In this document: positions 25,023-34,649 of the stretch, one piece after another
How positions within the stretch are numbered: position 1 is the stretch's first letter
Layout: every line of letters starts with the position of its first letter
Made by a program: the position numbers and the translations under genes
Assembly: GCA_002296125.1 (NCBI GenBank)
Contig: DBHI01000119.1
Location: 1 to 41,274, forward strand
Direction: 5' to 3'
Length of the DNA stretch: 41,274 nucleotides
Origin: Anaerolineales bacterium UBA832
GTDB taxonomy: Bacteria > Chloroflexota > Anaerolineae > Anaerolineales > UBA11657
Notes under the pieces: generated by a model
Databases searched by the model: none
What the model was told of the DNA's origin: nothing
Seen by the model: the letters and a program-made list of their open reading frames with translations, nothing else

Positions 25023-26120
25023 ATGTTTGATTTTAAGTTGTTGGCTACTAGTCATGGCGCAAGAGCTGGAGAATTTGTTACTCCTCATGGTGTAATTGAA
25101 ACACCTGTTTTTGCTCCGGTTGGTACTAATGCAACAGTAAAGGCAGTAACACCTGAGCAAATTAATGAAGTGGGCACATCATTATTGCTTGCAAACACAT
25201 ATCATTTGTATCTAAGGCCTGGTCATGAAATAGTTCATAACCAAGGAGGTTTGCATAGGTTTATGAATTGGGCAGGGCCCATACTTACTGATTCAGGTGG
25301 ATTTCAGGTGTTTTCTCTTAGTGATAGCAACAAGATAGATGATGATGGTGTGACATTTTATTCACATATCGATGGTAGTGCTCATCGATTTGATCCTGAA
25401 GTAGCTATAGAAATTCAAAACAAACTAGGCGCAGACATTATTATGGCATTTGATCAGTGTCCTGAACCATACGACCGTAAAAACAATGAAAAGGCACTTG
25501 CTAGAACACATGACTGGGCAGTTAGATGCAGAAATGCTCATAGAAACCCTAAACAAGCACTTTTTGGAATTGTACAGGGAGGGACTTTCGCGGATCTAAG
25601 ACAAGAATCTGCTAGTTTCATTGCACAATTGGAATTGCCAGGAAATGCTATTGGAGGCCTGTCGGTTGGGGAAACAAAAGAAGAGCTAAATACAATGACT
25701 CGAATTGTTACAGACATTTTACCAAGTAACAAGCCAAGATATTTGATGGGCGTAGGTTCACCTATAGATTTAGTTTATGGTGTTGAAAATGGAGTTGACA
25801 TTTTTGATTGTGTTTTACCAACAAGGCTTGCTCGTAATGCAGCAGCTATGACACGAACAAAGCAATTAAATATGAAAAATGCTATCCATAGTAATGATAA
25901 CAAACCTGTTGATGAAGACTGTAGATGTTATTGTTGTAAACACTTTAGCAGAGCATATTTAAGACATTTATGTAAAGCTAAAGAAATACTTGGAGCCACA
26001 TTATTGACTATACATAATCTGCATATGCTTCATACACTGATGGCTGATATGCGAGTAGTGATTTTAAATGGGTCGTTTGAAAAATGGAAAAATTCTTTTG
26101 TTGATGGTTGGGAAAAATGA
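25023..26120 (+). CDS. tgt: Queuine tRNA-guanine transglycosylase
   Basis: A 365-residue bacterial TGT, which exchanges guanine 34 of GUN-anticodon tRNAs for preQ1 in queuosine synthesis. DSGGFQVFSL (about 91-100) has one catalytic Asp. GGLSVGETKEEL and YLMGVGSPIDLV line the base pocket. DCVLPTRLARN carries the other Asp and the tRNA contact segment. The zinc site is Cys-x-Cys-x2-Cys (CRCYCC) with a later His in TIHNLHML. Length matches the bacterial family. The gene ends overlapping the uppP start as ATGA, so tgt and uppP share one message. Other queuosine genes are not in the window. Confidence 0.95.
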   Translation: MFDFKLLATSHGARAGEFVTPHGVIETPVFAPVGTNATVKAVTPEQINEVGTSLLLANTYHLYLRPGHEIVHNQGGLHRFMNWAGPILTDSGGFQVFSLSDSNKIDDDGVTFYSHIDGSAHRFDPEVAIEIQNKLGADIIMAFDQCPEPYDRKNNEKALARTHDWAVRCRNAHRNPKQALFGIVQGGTFADLRQESASFIAQLELPGNAIGGLSVGETKEELNTMTRIVTDILPSNKPRYLMGVGSPIDLVYGVENGVDIFDCVLPTRLARNAAAMTRTKQLNMKNAIHSNDNKPVDEDCRCYCCKHFSRAYLRHLCKAKEILGATLLTIHNLHMLHTLMADMRVVILNGSFEKWKNSFVDGWEK

Positions 26121-27637
26121 CCATATTGCAAGCAATGTTACTTGGAGTTGTTCAAGGTATTACAGAGTTTTTACCTATATCTAGTTCTGCCCACCTTGTA
26201 CTTATACCATATTGGTTAGGCTGGTCATTTGACTTGGAATTAGAGTTTGCTTTTAATATTTTCTTGCATGTGGGCACACTTGTGGCAGTAGTGACTTATT
26301 TTAGGAATGACATAAAGAAAATAGTATACGAGGTTGTTAAGGGTATATGGTTGCGGAAACCATTTGAGAGTGATGATTCCAAGATCGGTTGGCTTATTTT
26401 GATTGCAAGCGTTCCTGCTGGAGCTGTAGGCTTATTGTCTACGGATCTTTTTATGAGCATGTTAGACAACCCTACAGTGGTAGCGTCTTTATTAATAGTA
26501 ACAGCTATTAGTATTATTTTTGCCGAAGTTTATTCTTCGTCATATAGACGACCTTTGCGGGAAATAAGTTGGAAAGACAGCTTGTTAATAGGATGTTTTC
26601 AGGCGCTAGCTATTTTCCCGGGTATTTCTAGATCGGGAATCACTATAGTGGGTGGAGTGTTTAGAAGGTTGTCTTATAAGACAGCAGCTAGATTTAGTTT
26701 TTTAATGTCAATTCCAGTTATGGTAGGAGCTGGTTTGATAGCAGTAAAGGAGGTTAGTGCTAATGAGGCTGTGTTGGATTATTGGCCAGCTATATTTGTG
26801 GGTTTTGTCAGCTCAGTTTGTATAGGTTTATTATCGATTCACTGGTTGTTAAGATATTTACGTAACAAGACTATGCGATTTTTTGCATTATATTGTCTGA
26901 TAGTAGGCTTGTTGGGATTATTGGTTGGATGCAGTCCTGCTAAGGAGGTTGCACAGAAACCGATTGTAAACCATATAATAGGTGTGACTGATGTGACTGG
27001 CGATTTTGTAAAAAAAATTAATAATCAGGCGCTTTATTCTGACAAAGTTAGAGTCAAAACCTATGCTTCACACAGACAATTAATGAAAGCCATTTCTGCA
27101 GGTGGTGTAGAGGCAGGGATAGTGTTTGATGTGCCACGAGATAATAGTCTTGTATCTTATCCGCTAGCTGTTACTTCGATTATAGTTGTTGTACACCCAG
27201 ACGTTGGGTTAGATGACTTATCAAAAGATAGCCTGAAATCAATTTTTGTTGGTGAAGCTGATAACTGGATAGAAGTAGGTGGAAACGACATTGACATTCA
27301 GCCTATAGTTTCTGAAGAAGGTGATGCTGCACGTCTTGTTTTTCAGAAAACAGTTTTAGACAATGAAAATCTCTCTTCAAGATCAGTAGTGATACCAGAA
27401 GATAATTTGGTGTTGCAATATGTCAATAACACAGCTGGATCAGTGGGTTATGTTTGGGAAGGAATGTTGGATCAAGAATCTAAACAAATTAGTGTAAATA
27501 CAACAGAAGGACTAGAAAGACTAATATATTCTGTGAGCTATGAGGAGCCCTCAGGAAGTCTTAGGGATTGGCTAAATTGGATACAACATAGAACATCACA
27601 GCAATTACCAAAAGGTTATAAGCAACTTCCAAATTAA
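26117..27637 (+). CDS. uppP: Undecaprenyl-diphosphatase (UppP/BacA) fused to a PstS-like substrate-binding domain
   Basis: A 506-residue fusion from ATG 26117, which overlaps the tgt stop as ATGA. Residues 1-271 are a complete UppP: VVQGITEFLPISSSAHL (about 8-24) and FPGISRSGIT (about 170-179) are the two catalytic motifs of this membrane phosphatase, which recycles the undecaprenyl carrier outside the membrane. The last helix (253-271, starting Met-Arg-Phe-Phe-Ala) is a normal UppP C-terminus, but it ends Leu-Leu-Val-Gly-Cys272, a lipobox. Residues 272-506 then form a soluble domain like phosphate-binding periplasmic proteins: LSKDSLKSIFVG, NWIEVGG, EGDAARLVFQ and NTAGSVGYVW. Normal UppP proteins end at about 265-275 residues. 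A separately translated lipoprotein from ATG 26873 is possible, but no ribosome site precedes it. Confidence 0.85.
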   Translation: MTILQAMLLGVVQGITEFLPISSSAHLVLIPYWLGWSFDLELEFAFNIFLHVGTLVAVVTYFRNDIKKIVYEVVKGIWLRKPFESDDSKIGWLILIASVPAGAVGLLSTDLFMSMLDNPTVVASLLIVTAISIIFAEVYSSSYRRPLREISWKDSLLIGCFQALAIFPGISRSGITIVGGVFRRLSYKTAARFSFLMSIPVMVGAGLIAVKEVSANEAVLDYWPAIFVGFVSSVCIGLLSIHWLLRYLRNKTMRFFALYCLIVGLLGLLVGCSPAKEVAQKPIVNHIIGVTDVTGDFVKKINNQALYSDKVRVKTYASHRQLMKAISAGGVEAGIVFDVPRDNSLVSYPLAVTSIIVVVHPDVGLDDLSKDSLKSIFVGEADNWIEVGGNDIDIQPIVSEEGDAARLVFQKTVLDNENLSSRSVVIPEDNLVLQYVNNTAGSVGYVWEGMLDQESKQISVNTTEGLERLIYSVSYEEPSGSLRDWLNWIQHRTSQQLPKGYKQLPN

Positions 27638-28266
27638 AAGATAAATGGATTGTTTGTTTTCTCTAGAGAAATACTAGTATGCAATCCATGTCCTGGATAA
27701 ACCTTTGTTTCATCTGGCAGTATAAGAAACTTATTTTTGATACTATCAATTAGTTGATTGTAATTACCACCCTCTAGATCGGTTCTACCGATCCCTTGCT
27801 TGAATAGAACATCTCCCCCAAAAAGTGTTTTAGATTGTGGTTCGAAAAAAGCTACATGACCAGGTGAATGACCAGGTACAAATAAAACGTCAATAGTTTT
27901 GCTATCAATATTTAATTTTTGGGTTTTATCAAAAAATATGTTGGGCTGATGATTGTTTTCAATGGTTATCCCCCAGTTTTTTGATCCACCACCATCGTTA
28001 TATAAATCGAGATCTAAAGAGTGAAGACCCAAACCTATGTGGGGTTGGACTTCCATGATTTTACCCAATCCGCCAAAATGATCAAAATGTGCATGAGTGA
28101 GCCATATTTCAGAAAGTGTCCATTGATTGTCGGAGATTTTCTTTAATATTTTGTCACCATCCCAAGCAGGATCAATTATTACGCATGATTTGGATATTTC
28201 GTCTGCAACAATGTAGCAATTTGTTTCTAGCATTCCAAGAGTTAGTTTTTCTATAATTAGACCCAT
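27634..28266 (-). CDS. Metallo-beta-lactamase-fold hydrolase (glyoxalase II-like)
   Basis: A 210-residue MBL-fold enzyme. The metal motif THAHFDHFGG (His-x-His-x-Asp-His) lies near residue 57, with the later metal His in PGHSPGHVAFF, a bridging Asp in FGGDVLF, and a final His in VYPGHG. The small size and order match the YcbL/glyoxalase II-like group, which hydrolyses thioesters such as S-lactoyl-glutathione or related metabolites. The actual substrate is not certain. ATG 28266 is preferred over a TTG 12 bases upstream because the protein then starts at the typical beta strand (MGLIIEKLTLG). Its stop overlaps the convergent uppP stop by three bases. Confidence 0.8.
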   Translation of the reverse strand: MGLIIEKLTLGMLETNCYIVADEISKSCVIIDPAWDGDKILKKISDNQWTLSEIWLTHAHFDHFGGLGKIMEVQPHIGLGLHSLDLDLYNDGGGSKNWGITIENNHQPNIFFDKTQKLNIDSKTIDVLFVPGHSPGHVAFFEPQSKTLFGGDVLFKQGIGRTDLEGGNYNQLIDSIKNKFLILPDETKVYPGHGLHTSISLEKTNNPFIF

Positions 28267-28338
28267 TGTTTTTCTCAAGGTGTTGTATAAAATATGTTTA
28301 TTACCATATTTTACAAGACATTGTAAGGATAAATCAAG

Positions 28339-28713
28339 ATGAGGTTATTTGGAGAAGGTACGCATTTTCGTCGATTAGCAATATTAGCGGTTTTTGTGAT
28401 TTGGGTTGTTATAATTTCGTTGCCAGTTTTGGGTTTGTTACTGGCTGTGAATGGTGAATTAGCATTGACAATAAGTGAACACAATGAGTATCGTGTTTGG
28501 TTATTGATGGATGATGAAGAAAGAGGTATAGGGTGGAGTAGTAAAAATATGTTTAGTGACAACCTTAATAATAATTGTGTAATTAATAGGGTAAACTTTA
28601 TTTTGTGGGAAGGTGATAGTGAAAATGTTAACACATTTTATTGCGAATGTTATTCTGGAAACAATGGTGAACTAGAATATACCAGTGCGCAAGTTTGCTC
28701 TATAAACTATTAG
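28339..28713 (+). CDS. Small single-pass membrane protein of unknown function
   Basis: A 124-residue protein that I do not recognise. After a short basic N-terminus comes one long hydrophobic helix (about residues 13-37), acting as a signal anchor or uncleaved signal. The remaining part, about 85 residues, is acidic and polar and probably extracytoplasmic. It has three Cys, two close together (FYCECY) and one near the end, which could form a disulfide. AAGGA nine bases before ATG 28339 supports translation. It sits alone between the divergent MBL hydrolase and the convergent EF-G-like gene, ending five bases before the latter's stop. Confidence 0.6.
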   Translation: MRLFGEGTHFRRLAILAVFVIWVVIISLPVLGLLLAVNGELALTISEHNEYRVWLLMDDEERGIGWSSKNMFSDNLNNNCVINRVNFILWEGDSENVNTFYCECYSGNNGELEYTSAQVCSINY

Positions 28714-28718
28714 GTAAT

Positions 28719-30785
28719 TTATTCCTCATCTGATAGAGATTTAATCTCATCAATTACGGATTGAGCAAGATGCGAAGGAACATGTTCGTGCTTTATATAT
28801 TTAAGAGAGAATACACCACGTCCTTGTGTAATAGATCTTAGTTCTGTTACGTATCTTTGTACTTCAGCAAGGGGAACTTCTGCTGTTACGATGCTTTTAC
28901 CACCTATGGAATCCATGCCTTGTACTTTGGCGCGTCTACTGTTTAGATCGCTCATAACGTCACCCATATTGTTCTCAGGTACCGTGATTTCAATTAGCAT
29001 AATTGGTTCGAGCAATACTGGGTTTGCATTAGCAACAGCAAGCTTGAAAGCTTCTCTTGCGGCTATTTCAAACGCTATTGGTTTGGAATCAACAGGATGC
29101 TCTTTACCATCAGTAATTGCCACAAATATTTTTTCCATAGGGAAGCCAGCTATTGCTCCTTCCGACATTACGCTACGGATTCCTTTTTCGATGGCAGGCA
29201 TAAAGTTAGTAGATATAGCTCCGCCAAAGACTTTGTTAGTAAAACAAAAGTTTTCATCTCCTTCAGGAGTCATGTTGGATTCAGTTAATGGTTCAACGTG
29301 CATGTGAACTTCTCCAAACTGGCCGGCTCCGCCACTTTGTTTTTTGTGTCTATACTGGCTATCGCCAGATCCGGTTATACTTTCGCGATAAGGAACTTTG
29401 GGAGCACTTGTGTCAAGGCTTGTGCCAAATTTTTTCTCAGCTCTTTTTAACGCAATTTCGATATGTTGGTCTCCCATACCTTCTATAATGGTTTGTTTGG
29501 TAGAAGGCTCATTTCTCCAATTAAGCGTTTGGTCTTCTTCGCACAGCTTTGAAAGTGTTGGGCCCATTTTTGTTGAATCAGCTTGTGTACGAGGACTTAC
29601 AGCAAGCGCATATAAACTTCCGGGATATAGTGTTGTTTTAAATTGTACAGGATGGCTTTTGTCACCTAAAGAATCACCCGTTGCAGTATCGCCTAGTTTT
29701 GCAATAGTGCCAAGATCACCAGCATGAAGACACTTAACTGGAATCTGTTCCTTACCACGCATTGCTTGTAGTGTACCAATACGTTCTTCAGTTTGTTTGG
29801 AATGATTTTCTATTCTTGAGTCAGACTGAAGTGTTCCAGACATTACTCGCAAATAACTTAGTTTTCCTACAAAAGGATCAGCTGTAGTTTTAAAAGTAAA
29901 GACACTTAAATGTTTAGAGTTTTGATTTTCGGTATCATCCTTTTGAACAATATCGGATGGTGCTGGTAAGTAGCGAGTTATGCCCAATAATATTGGAGCT
30001 ATTCCAATGGATTCTGTAGCTGATGTTACTAAAACAGGAACGCAACTTCCTGATAAAACAGCTTGTTTAAATCCCTGTTCGATCTCGTCAGGAGAGAGTG
30101 TTTCACCATCTAAGTATCTCATGAGTAAATCATCATCACCTTCAGCCGCTGCTTCTTCTAGTTCGGTTCTAGCAATATTAACAGCATCTAGATATTCATC
30201 AGGAATATCTTCAGTAGATTGACCAGAGCCAGGTCGTGCCTTTTGAGCAAGAAGACCAATTATTCCTTTAAAATCAGTTTTTTCACCCCAGGGTAATGCT
30301 ACGGGGATTAATTTTTTGTCCGAAGCTAATTGTTGGACGGAACTTAGAGTTTTAGCATAGTTAGCATTGTCGCGGTCCATTTTGTTTATTACGATAAATC
30401 TAGGCAGATTATATTCATCGCAATAGTCCCACACGAGTTCAGTACCCACTTCTACTCCAGCGACAGCATCTACTACAACAATTGCAGCGTCAGCTACGTG
30501 GAGAGCTGATTTGACTTCACCCACAAAATCAGTGAAACCAGGAGTGTCTAAAAGATTGACTTTATAATTTTCATAAATACAAGATACCAGCGATGTACTA
30601 ATTGACATTTGTCGACTTTGTTCTTCGTCTTCAAAGTCAGATATGGTAGTACCATCTTCTATTTTTCCAAGACGAGTTGTAGCACCTGTGACATTCAACA
30701 TAGCTTCTACTAAAGATGTTTTACCGGCACCACCATGCCCTACTAAAGCTACGTTCCTTATAAAATCAGTTGTGTATTCATTCAT
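28719..30785 (-). CDS. Elongation factor G-like GTPase (FusA paralogue)
   Basis: A 688-residue translational GTPase with EF-G domain order. The P-loop GHGGAGKTSL (about 16-25), DTPGF and NKMD motifs form the G domain. Domain II and the ribosome-binding domains III-V follow, with the domain V segment VMSDLNSRRAKVQGM near 620. The P-loop variant G-H-G-G-A-G-K-T marks the EF-G-like branch that is separate from the housekeeping FusA; the segments normally close to the decoding centre also differ. Members of this branch are thought to act in ribosome recycling, stress or factor-like tasks, not established here. The ribosome site GGAGG is 14 bases from ATG 30785, further than usual. Confidence 0.85.
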   Translation of the reverse strand: MNEYTTDFIRNVALVGHGGAGKTSLVEAMLNVTGATTRLGKIEDGTTISDFEDEEQSRQMSISTSLVSCIYENYKVNLLDTPGFTDFVGEVKSALHVADAAIVVVDAVAGVEVGTELVWDYCDEYNLPRFIVINKMDRDNANYAKTLSSVQQLASDKKLIPVALPWGEKTDFKGIIGLLAQKARPGSGQSTEDIPDEYLDAVNIARTELEEAAAEGDDDLLMRYLDGETLSPDEIEQGFKQAVLSGSCVPVLVTSATESIGIAPILLGITRYLPAPSDIVQKDDTENQNSKHLSVFTFKTTADPFVGKLSYLRVMSGTLQSDSRIENHSKQTEERIGTLQAMRGKEQIPVKCLHAGDLGTIAKLGDTATGDSLGDKSHPVQFKTTLYPGSLYALAVSPRTQADSTKMGPTLSKLCEEDQTLNWRNEPSTKQTIIEGMGDQHIEIALKRAEKKFGTSLDTSAPKVPYRESITGSGDSQYRHKKQSGGAGQFGEVHMHVEPLTESNMTPEGDENFCFTNKVFGGAISTNFMPAIEKGIRSVMSEGAIAGFPMEKIFVAITDGKEHPVDSKPIAFEIAAREAFKLAVANANPVLLEPIMLIEITVPENNMGDVMSDLNSRRAKVQGMDSIGGKSIVTAEVPLAEVQRYVTELRSITQGRGVFSLKYIKHEHVPSHLAQSVIDEIKSLSDEE

Positions 30786-30964
30786 AATAGTTCTATCTAC
30801 CTCCTCAGATTACATTACTTAGTAAACTTGGGAAAACATTTAAGTTGTATAACTGTCGTAAGGCATTGTAATGGAGGGTTGGTAACTTGTCAAAGAATGG
30901 GTGTTGTTTAGTATTATTTTATTGACATAAAGTTTACTTAAACGCATTAAAAAAACAATTTTCT
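30786..30964. other. Gap between pheT and the EF-G-like gene
   Basis: About 180 bases with no gene. It holds the Shine-Dalgarno-like GGAGG of the EF-G-like gene near its left end. A small palindrome GTTTAAGTAAAC lies on its right side, near 30930-30945. I see no convincing -35/-10 pair and no strong intrinsic terminator after pheT, so the two genes may be partly co-transcribed. Confidence 0.3.
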
Positions 30965-33520
30965 TTAACTATCGCGTATTTGGGCACCGTAAAGTTTTTT
31001 TGCAGTTTTCACTATCTTGTTACGCAACTTGGCGGCATCTTTATCTGTTAAGGTTTTAGAATCAGATTGATAAGTAAGTCTATAACCTAAGCTTTTCTTG
31101 TGCTCTCCAATTTGTTCGCCACGAAACACATCGAATAACTGAGTGTTTTTGAGAATTGAGCCACCTGTTTTTGCTATTAAGCTTGTGATTTGATTGCTGT
31201 TTATGTTTTCATCTACTATTAGCGCAATATCTTCAATGACAGGAGGAAATTTGGAAACAGGTTTAATGGTATGTCGATTGGGCATAAACTCAATAATTGC
31301 TGATAGGTTGAAATCAGCTGCCAAAGTAGAGTGGTCCTTAAGTCCAAGCTTAGACGTAGATTTTGAATTTAGAATACCAAAATGACCTATGGGTTTTTCT
31401 TTGATCAACAGAAGGGCTGTTGCTCCTGTTTGAAAAGCAGGATGATTATCTGGTTCAATACTATAGTCAGAAATATGAATACCATTAAGAATTTCATCAA
31501 CAATGCCTTTTAGAACAAAATAATCCATAGATTTATCTGAATTATTAATCCAGCTTAATTGTTCGTTTTTACCATACAGTACTATAGAAAGACGCAATAC
31601 TTCAGTGGGTAGGGCTTCATCACTGCTTGCGTTATTGTCTGTTGTGTTCTTAGGTATATACACTGGTCCTATTTCGAAGATGGAGATCCTTTGTTGGTGG
31701 CGACAATTCTCAGATGCACAAGCTAGAGTGCTAGCCATTAATGATTTTCTCATTATGGATCTTTCTGGTGTAATCGGGTTTGCTAGCGTAATGTGAGGAC
31801 CTGTGTCTTCACAGCAAACTAGTTGTTCTAGTTTAGCAGACGATAATCTATAGCTAACTATTTCTTGAAGGCCTAGCGTTACTAACAAATCGCGTAATAA
31901 TTCTTCTTTTTCTAAGTTGATATTGTTATGTTGTTTGGGGGATAGATCGTCAAGTTGAGTTTCTGGTATATTGTCGAACCCCCAAATTCGTGCTAATTCT
32001 TCAATTATGTCAGCTATACCTGTTTCTTTTGTGCCTACATCTAATCTGTGATCAGGTGCTGTGATTTGTAGAGAATCTTTTTCTTTTGTGACATGAAATT
32101 CTAGAGATTCAAGAATTCTAATTGCTTCTTTAGTTGGTATCTGTATTCCTAAAGATCGATTAATTTCACCTATTGGCAAATTTATTTTGTTTGTAGTGTG
32201 TTTAATAGGATATACATCTTTTGTATTATGAAGGATTGAACCTTTTCCCATTATTCTAAGCATTTCAGATGCTCTTTGGTTGGTATTAAGTGCCAAGGCA
32301 GGACTAACACCACGACTAAACCTATAGCCAGCTTGAGACGTTTGAAGTTGTTGATCTACAATAGTTTTACGTATGTTTATCATGTCCCAGCTAGCAGCTT
32401 CTATAAGCACATTTGAGGTATTATTAGTTACTTCTGATTTTAATCCTCCTATAATTCCTGCTATTGACAGGGGTCCAGCGTTATCGGTGACTAAAAGGGT
32501 AGACGTGTTTAGAGTTCGCTCAACCCCATCCAGTGACGTTAATTGTTCCTTGTTTTTTGCAAGTCTTGTTGTAATGGCAGGAGTGTTCTTAGCCCTTTCA
32601 CTTAGGACATCATAGTCAAATGCATGTAAAGGTTGACCCATTTCAAGCATAACATAGTTGGTGACGTCAACCACATTGTTGATAGGTCGCATACCAGATA
32701 TTTTAAGACGTAATTGTAGCCAGTAAGGAGAAGGTCTTACGGTAATGTTTTCTATGAGAGTAGCGGTAAATCGAGAGTTAAGAGCAGGATCAACAATTTT
32801 TATGGAAGGCATTTCAAAAGTTGATTTCTTAGATTGGTCAATTTTTATGTCGGTAACAGGTGGACGAAGCTTAGTATTGGTTAGTGCACCTATTTCTCTT
32901 GCGATTCCCAGTATGCTTGTATTATGAGACATATTAGGAGTTAGAGAAATATCAAAGATTGCATCACCAATATAATCTACCAGAGGAGTGCCTGGTTTTG
33001 GTGCATTAGTATCAAAAACAATTATGCCTTCATGCTCTTCAGAAATCCCCAGTTCTTTTTCAGAACAAATCATAGAATATGATTCTAATCCTCTAATAGT
33101 TTTTCTGCTAAGAGTTGTTGTTTTATGGTCATCACTGTAGCCATCATATAGTGTGGCACCTTCTCGAGCATACGCGATTTTTATTGGCGTTTCAACGGTT
33201 CCTGTTTCTTTATATAGCAACAAATTAGGGGCACCTGTAATTACAGGATGTATACCTTGTCCATCAAATACCTCAGCTAAAACCAATCTGTCTGCATTGG
33301 GGTGTGCCTCAATTTTGGTGATTTCTGCAAGTACTATATACTCAGGGTCCCATTCCATACCAGTTATTTTCGTATGTGATTTATTCTGAGTTGGCATTGA
33401 CATACCCATATAGTGAATTGCTTCTACCTCTAAACCAGCAAAAGTAAGTAGATCAGCAAGAGCGTGAGGATCAATGTTTATGTCAATGTATTCTTTAAGC
33501 CAGCTTAGAGGTGCTTTCAT
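30965..33520 (-). CDS. pheT: Phenylalanyl-tRNA synthetase, beta subunit
   Basis: An 851-residue PheT. It starts with the conserved KAPLSWLKEYIDINI, followed by the EMAP/tRNA-binding-like OB domain (about 60-200, with HPNADRLVLAEV and SYSMICSEKELG). The B3/B4 editing domain (about 220-400; RPINNVVDVTNYVMLE and MGQPLHAFDYD) removes mischarged Tyr-tRNA. The B5 domain, the core-like domain (RISIFEIGPVY) and the C-terminal ferredoxin-fold anticodon-binding domain (VSKFPPVIEDIALIVDE to the end) follow. Length is typical or slightly long. It lies 40 bp after pheS, and the pair forms the alpha2-beta2 enzyme. Both come under the T-box leader at 34626-34820. Confidence 0.95.
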   Translation of the reverse strand: MKAPLSWLKEYIDINIDPHALADLLTFAGLEVEAIHYMGMSMPTQNKSHTKITGMEWDPEYIVLAEITKIEAHPNADRLVLAEVFDGQGIHPVITGAPNLLLYKETGTVETPIKIAYAREGATLYDGYSDDHKTTTLSRKTIRGLESYSMICSEKELGISEEHEGIIVFDTNAPKPGTPLVDYIGDAIFDISLTPNMSHNTSILGIAREIGALTNTKLRPPVTDIKIDQSKKSTFEMPSIKIVDPALNSRFTATLIENITVRPSPYWLQLRLKISGMRPINNVVDVTNYVMLEMGQPLHAFDYDVLSERAKNTPAITTRLAKNKEQLTSLDGVERTLNTSTLLVTDNAGPLSIAGIIGGLKSEVTNNTSNVLIEAASWDMINIRKTIVDQQLQTSQAGYRFSRGVSPALALNTNQRASEMLRIMGKGSILHNTKDVYPIKHTTNKINLPIGEINRSLGIQIPTKEAIRILESLEFHVTKEKDSLQITAPDHRLDVGTKETGIADIIEELARIWGFDNIPETQLDDLSPKQHNNINLEKEELLRDLLVTLGLQEIVSYRLSSAKLEQLVCCEDTGPHITLANPITPERSIMRKSLMASTLACASENCRHQQRISIFEIGPVYIPKNTTDNNASSDEALPTEVLRLSIVLYGKNEQLSWINNSDKSMDYFVLKGIVDEILNGIHISDYSIEPDNHPAFQTGATALLLIKEKPIGHFGILNSKSTSKLGLKDHSTLAADFNLSAIIEFMPNRHTIKPVSKFPPVIEDIALIVDENINSNQITSLIAKTGGSILKNTQLFDVFRGEQIGEHKKSLGYRLTYQSDSKTLTDKDAAKLRNKIVKTAKKLYGAQIRDS

Positions 33521-33560
33521 TTTTAACTCACTTTTCGTAACCTTATTAGTTTATTGTTAC

Positions 33561-34592
33561 TTAGAATTGTTCTAGAAATCTAAGATCATTTCCCCAAAAA
33601 TATCTGATATCATCAATACCATATTTAAGCATAGCTATCCTTTCAGGACCCATCCCAAAGGCGAATCCTGTGTGTTTATTAGGATCGTATCCACCATTAG
33701 ATAAAACTGTGGGATGTACCATACCGCAACCTAGTATTTCCAACCAACCAGTATTTTTACATACGCCACAACCTTTACCAGAACATAAAAAACATTCCAC
33801 ATCCATTTCTGCACTGGGTTCAGTAAAGGGAAAATGAGAAGCTCTAAATCTGGTTTTTGTATTTTTATTGAAAATGCGTTGAGCAAATGTTGACAATGTG
33901 CCTTTTAAATCACTAAATCTTATATTGGTACCAATTGCTAATCCTTCTACTTGATTAAATTGTATTTCAGACCTTGCAGTTATTTGTTCGTATCTGAAGC
34001 ACATTCCGGGTAAAATGACTCGTATAGGGTTAGGGCAGTAGGTTCTCATTGCATGTATTTGTCCTGGGGAGGTATGTGTTCGTAAGATAACGCCTGGTGT
34101 GTTGGTGTGGAAAGTGTCCCACATGTCACGTGCAGGATGGTGCTTAGGAATGTTGAGAAGTTCAAAATTTAACTCATCAGTCTCTATTTCTCTGGATTTA
34201 TAAATTTGAAAACCCATATCTGCCCATATAGAATAAATTTTTCTCAAAACTATATTTGTAATGTGTAATCTGCCACGATTTATAGGTCTACCAGGAAGAG
34301 TTATATCTATTGAGTTTTTGTTTGTAGTTGTGGGTTGCGATACAAGAGTATTTTTATGTTCATCATAAGCGTTTTCTAATTTGTAACGTATTTCATTGGC
34401 GAGCTTTCCAACTTTTGGCCTATCTTGAGCAGGTAATTGGCCTAAGTTTCTAAGATAAGCCATTAGATGACTTTTTTTGCCAAGGTGTTTGGTATGCCAT
34501 AGATTTATTGCATTAATATCTGAGGTCTTGTATAGCTCAGATATTGCAATTGAGTTTAGCTTCTCTAGTTTTTCTATCATTATATGATCCAT
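33561..34592 (-). CDS. pheS: Phenylalanyl-tRNA synthetase, alpha subunit
   Basis: A 343-residue class II catalytic subunit. Motif 2 region CFRYEQITARSEIQFNQVEGL and motif 3 region GFAFGMGPERIAMLKYGIDDIRYF are intact; HHPARDMWDTF and LLRTHTS-like segment ILRTHTSPGQI belong to the active site. A Cys4 knuckle (CFLCSGKGCGVC) appears in the middle of the catalytic domain, as in one PheS branch. The N-terminal coiled coil (about 1-90) binds tRNA. The start could be ATG 34592 or ATG 34580 (four residues shorter); no ribosome site decides. The T-box element ends only about 30 bases upstream. Confidence 0.95.
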   Translation of the reverse strand: MDHIMIEKLEKLNSIAISELYKTSDINAINLWHTKHLGKKSHLMAYLRNLGQLPAQDRPKVGKLANEIRYKLENAYDEHKNTLVSQPTTTNKNSIDITLPGRPINRGRLHITNIVLRKIYSIWADMGFQIYKSREIETDELNFELLNIPKHHPARDMWDTFHTNTPGVILRTHTSPGQIHAMRTYCPNPIRVILPGMCFRYEQITARSEIQFNQVEGLAIGTNIRFSDLKGTLSTFAQRIFNKNTKTRFRASHFPFTEPSAEMDVECFLCSGKGCGVCKNTGWLEILGCGMVHPTVLSNGGYDPNKHTGFAFGMGPERIAMLKYGIDDIRYFWGNDLRFLEQF

Positions 34593-34625
34593 TACATAAA
34601 ATAATACTGTTAATAAAACACAAAT

Positions 34626-34649
34626 CCCGCCCCAGCAGAAAGGGACGGG
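34626..34649 (-). terminator. Regulated terminator of the T-box leader
   Basis: On the minus strand, CCCGTCCC pairs with GGGGCGGG over eight positions (one G-U) around an 8-base loop, followed by a T-rich stretch (ATTTGTGTTTTATT). Its left arm is the same strand used for the antiterminator. Confidence 0.75.

Noticed and set aside
26873..27637. Separate lipoprotein gene inside uppP as the primary call
   Set aside because: It has a convincing signal-like start but no ribosome site, and removing that helix would leave UppP without its last membrane segment. The fusion was kept as the main call.
28891..29727. Plus-strand frames of up to 138 residues opposite the EF-G-like gene
   Set aside because: They are opposite conserved GTPase domains, lack ribosome sites and match no family pattern.
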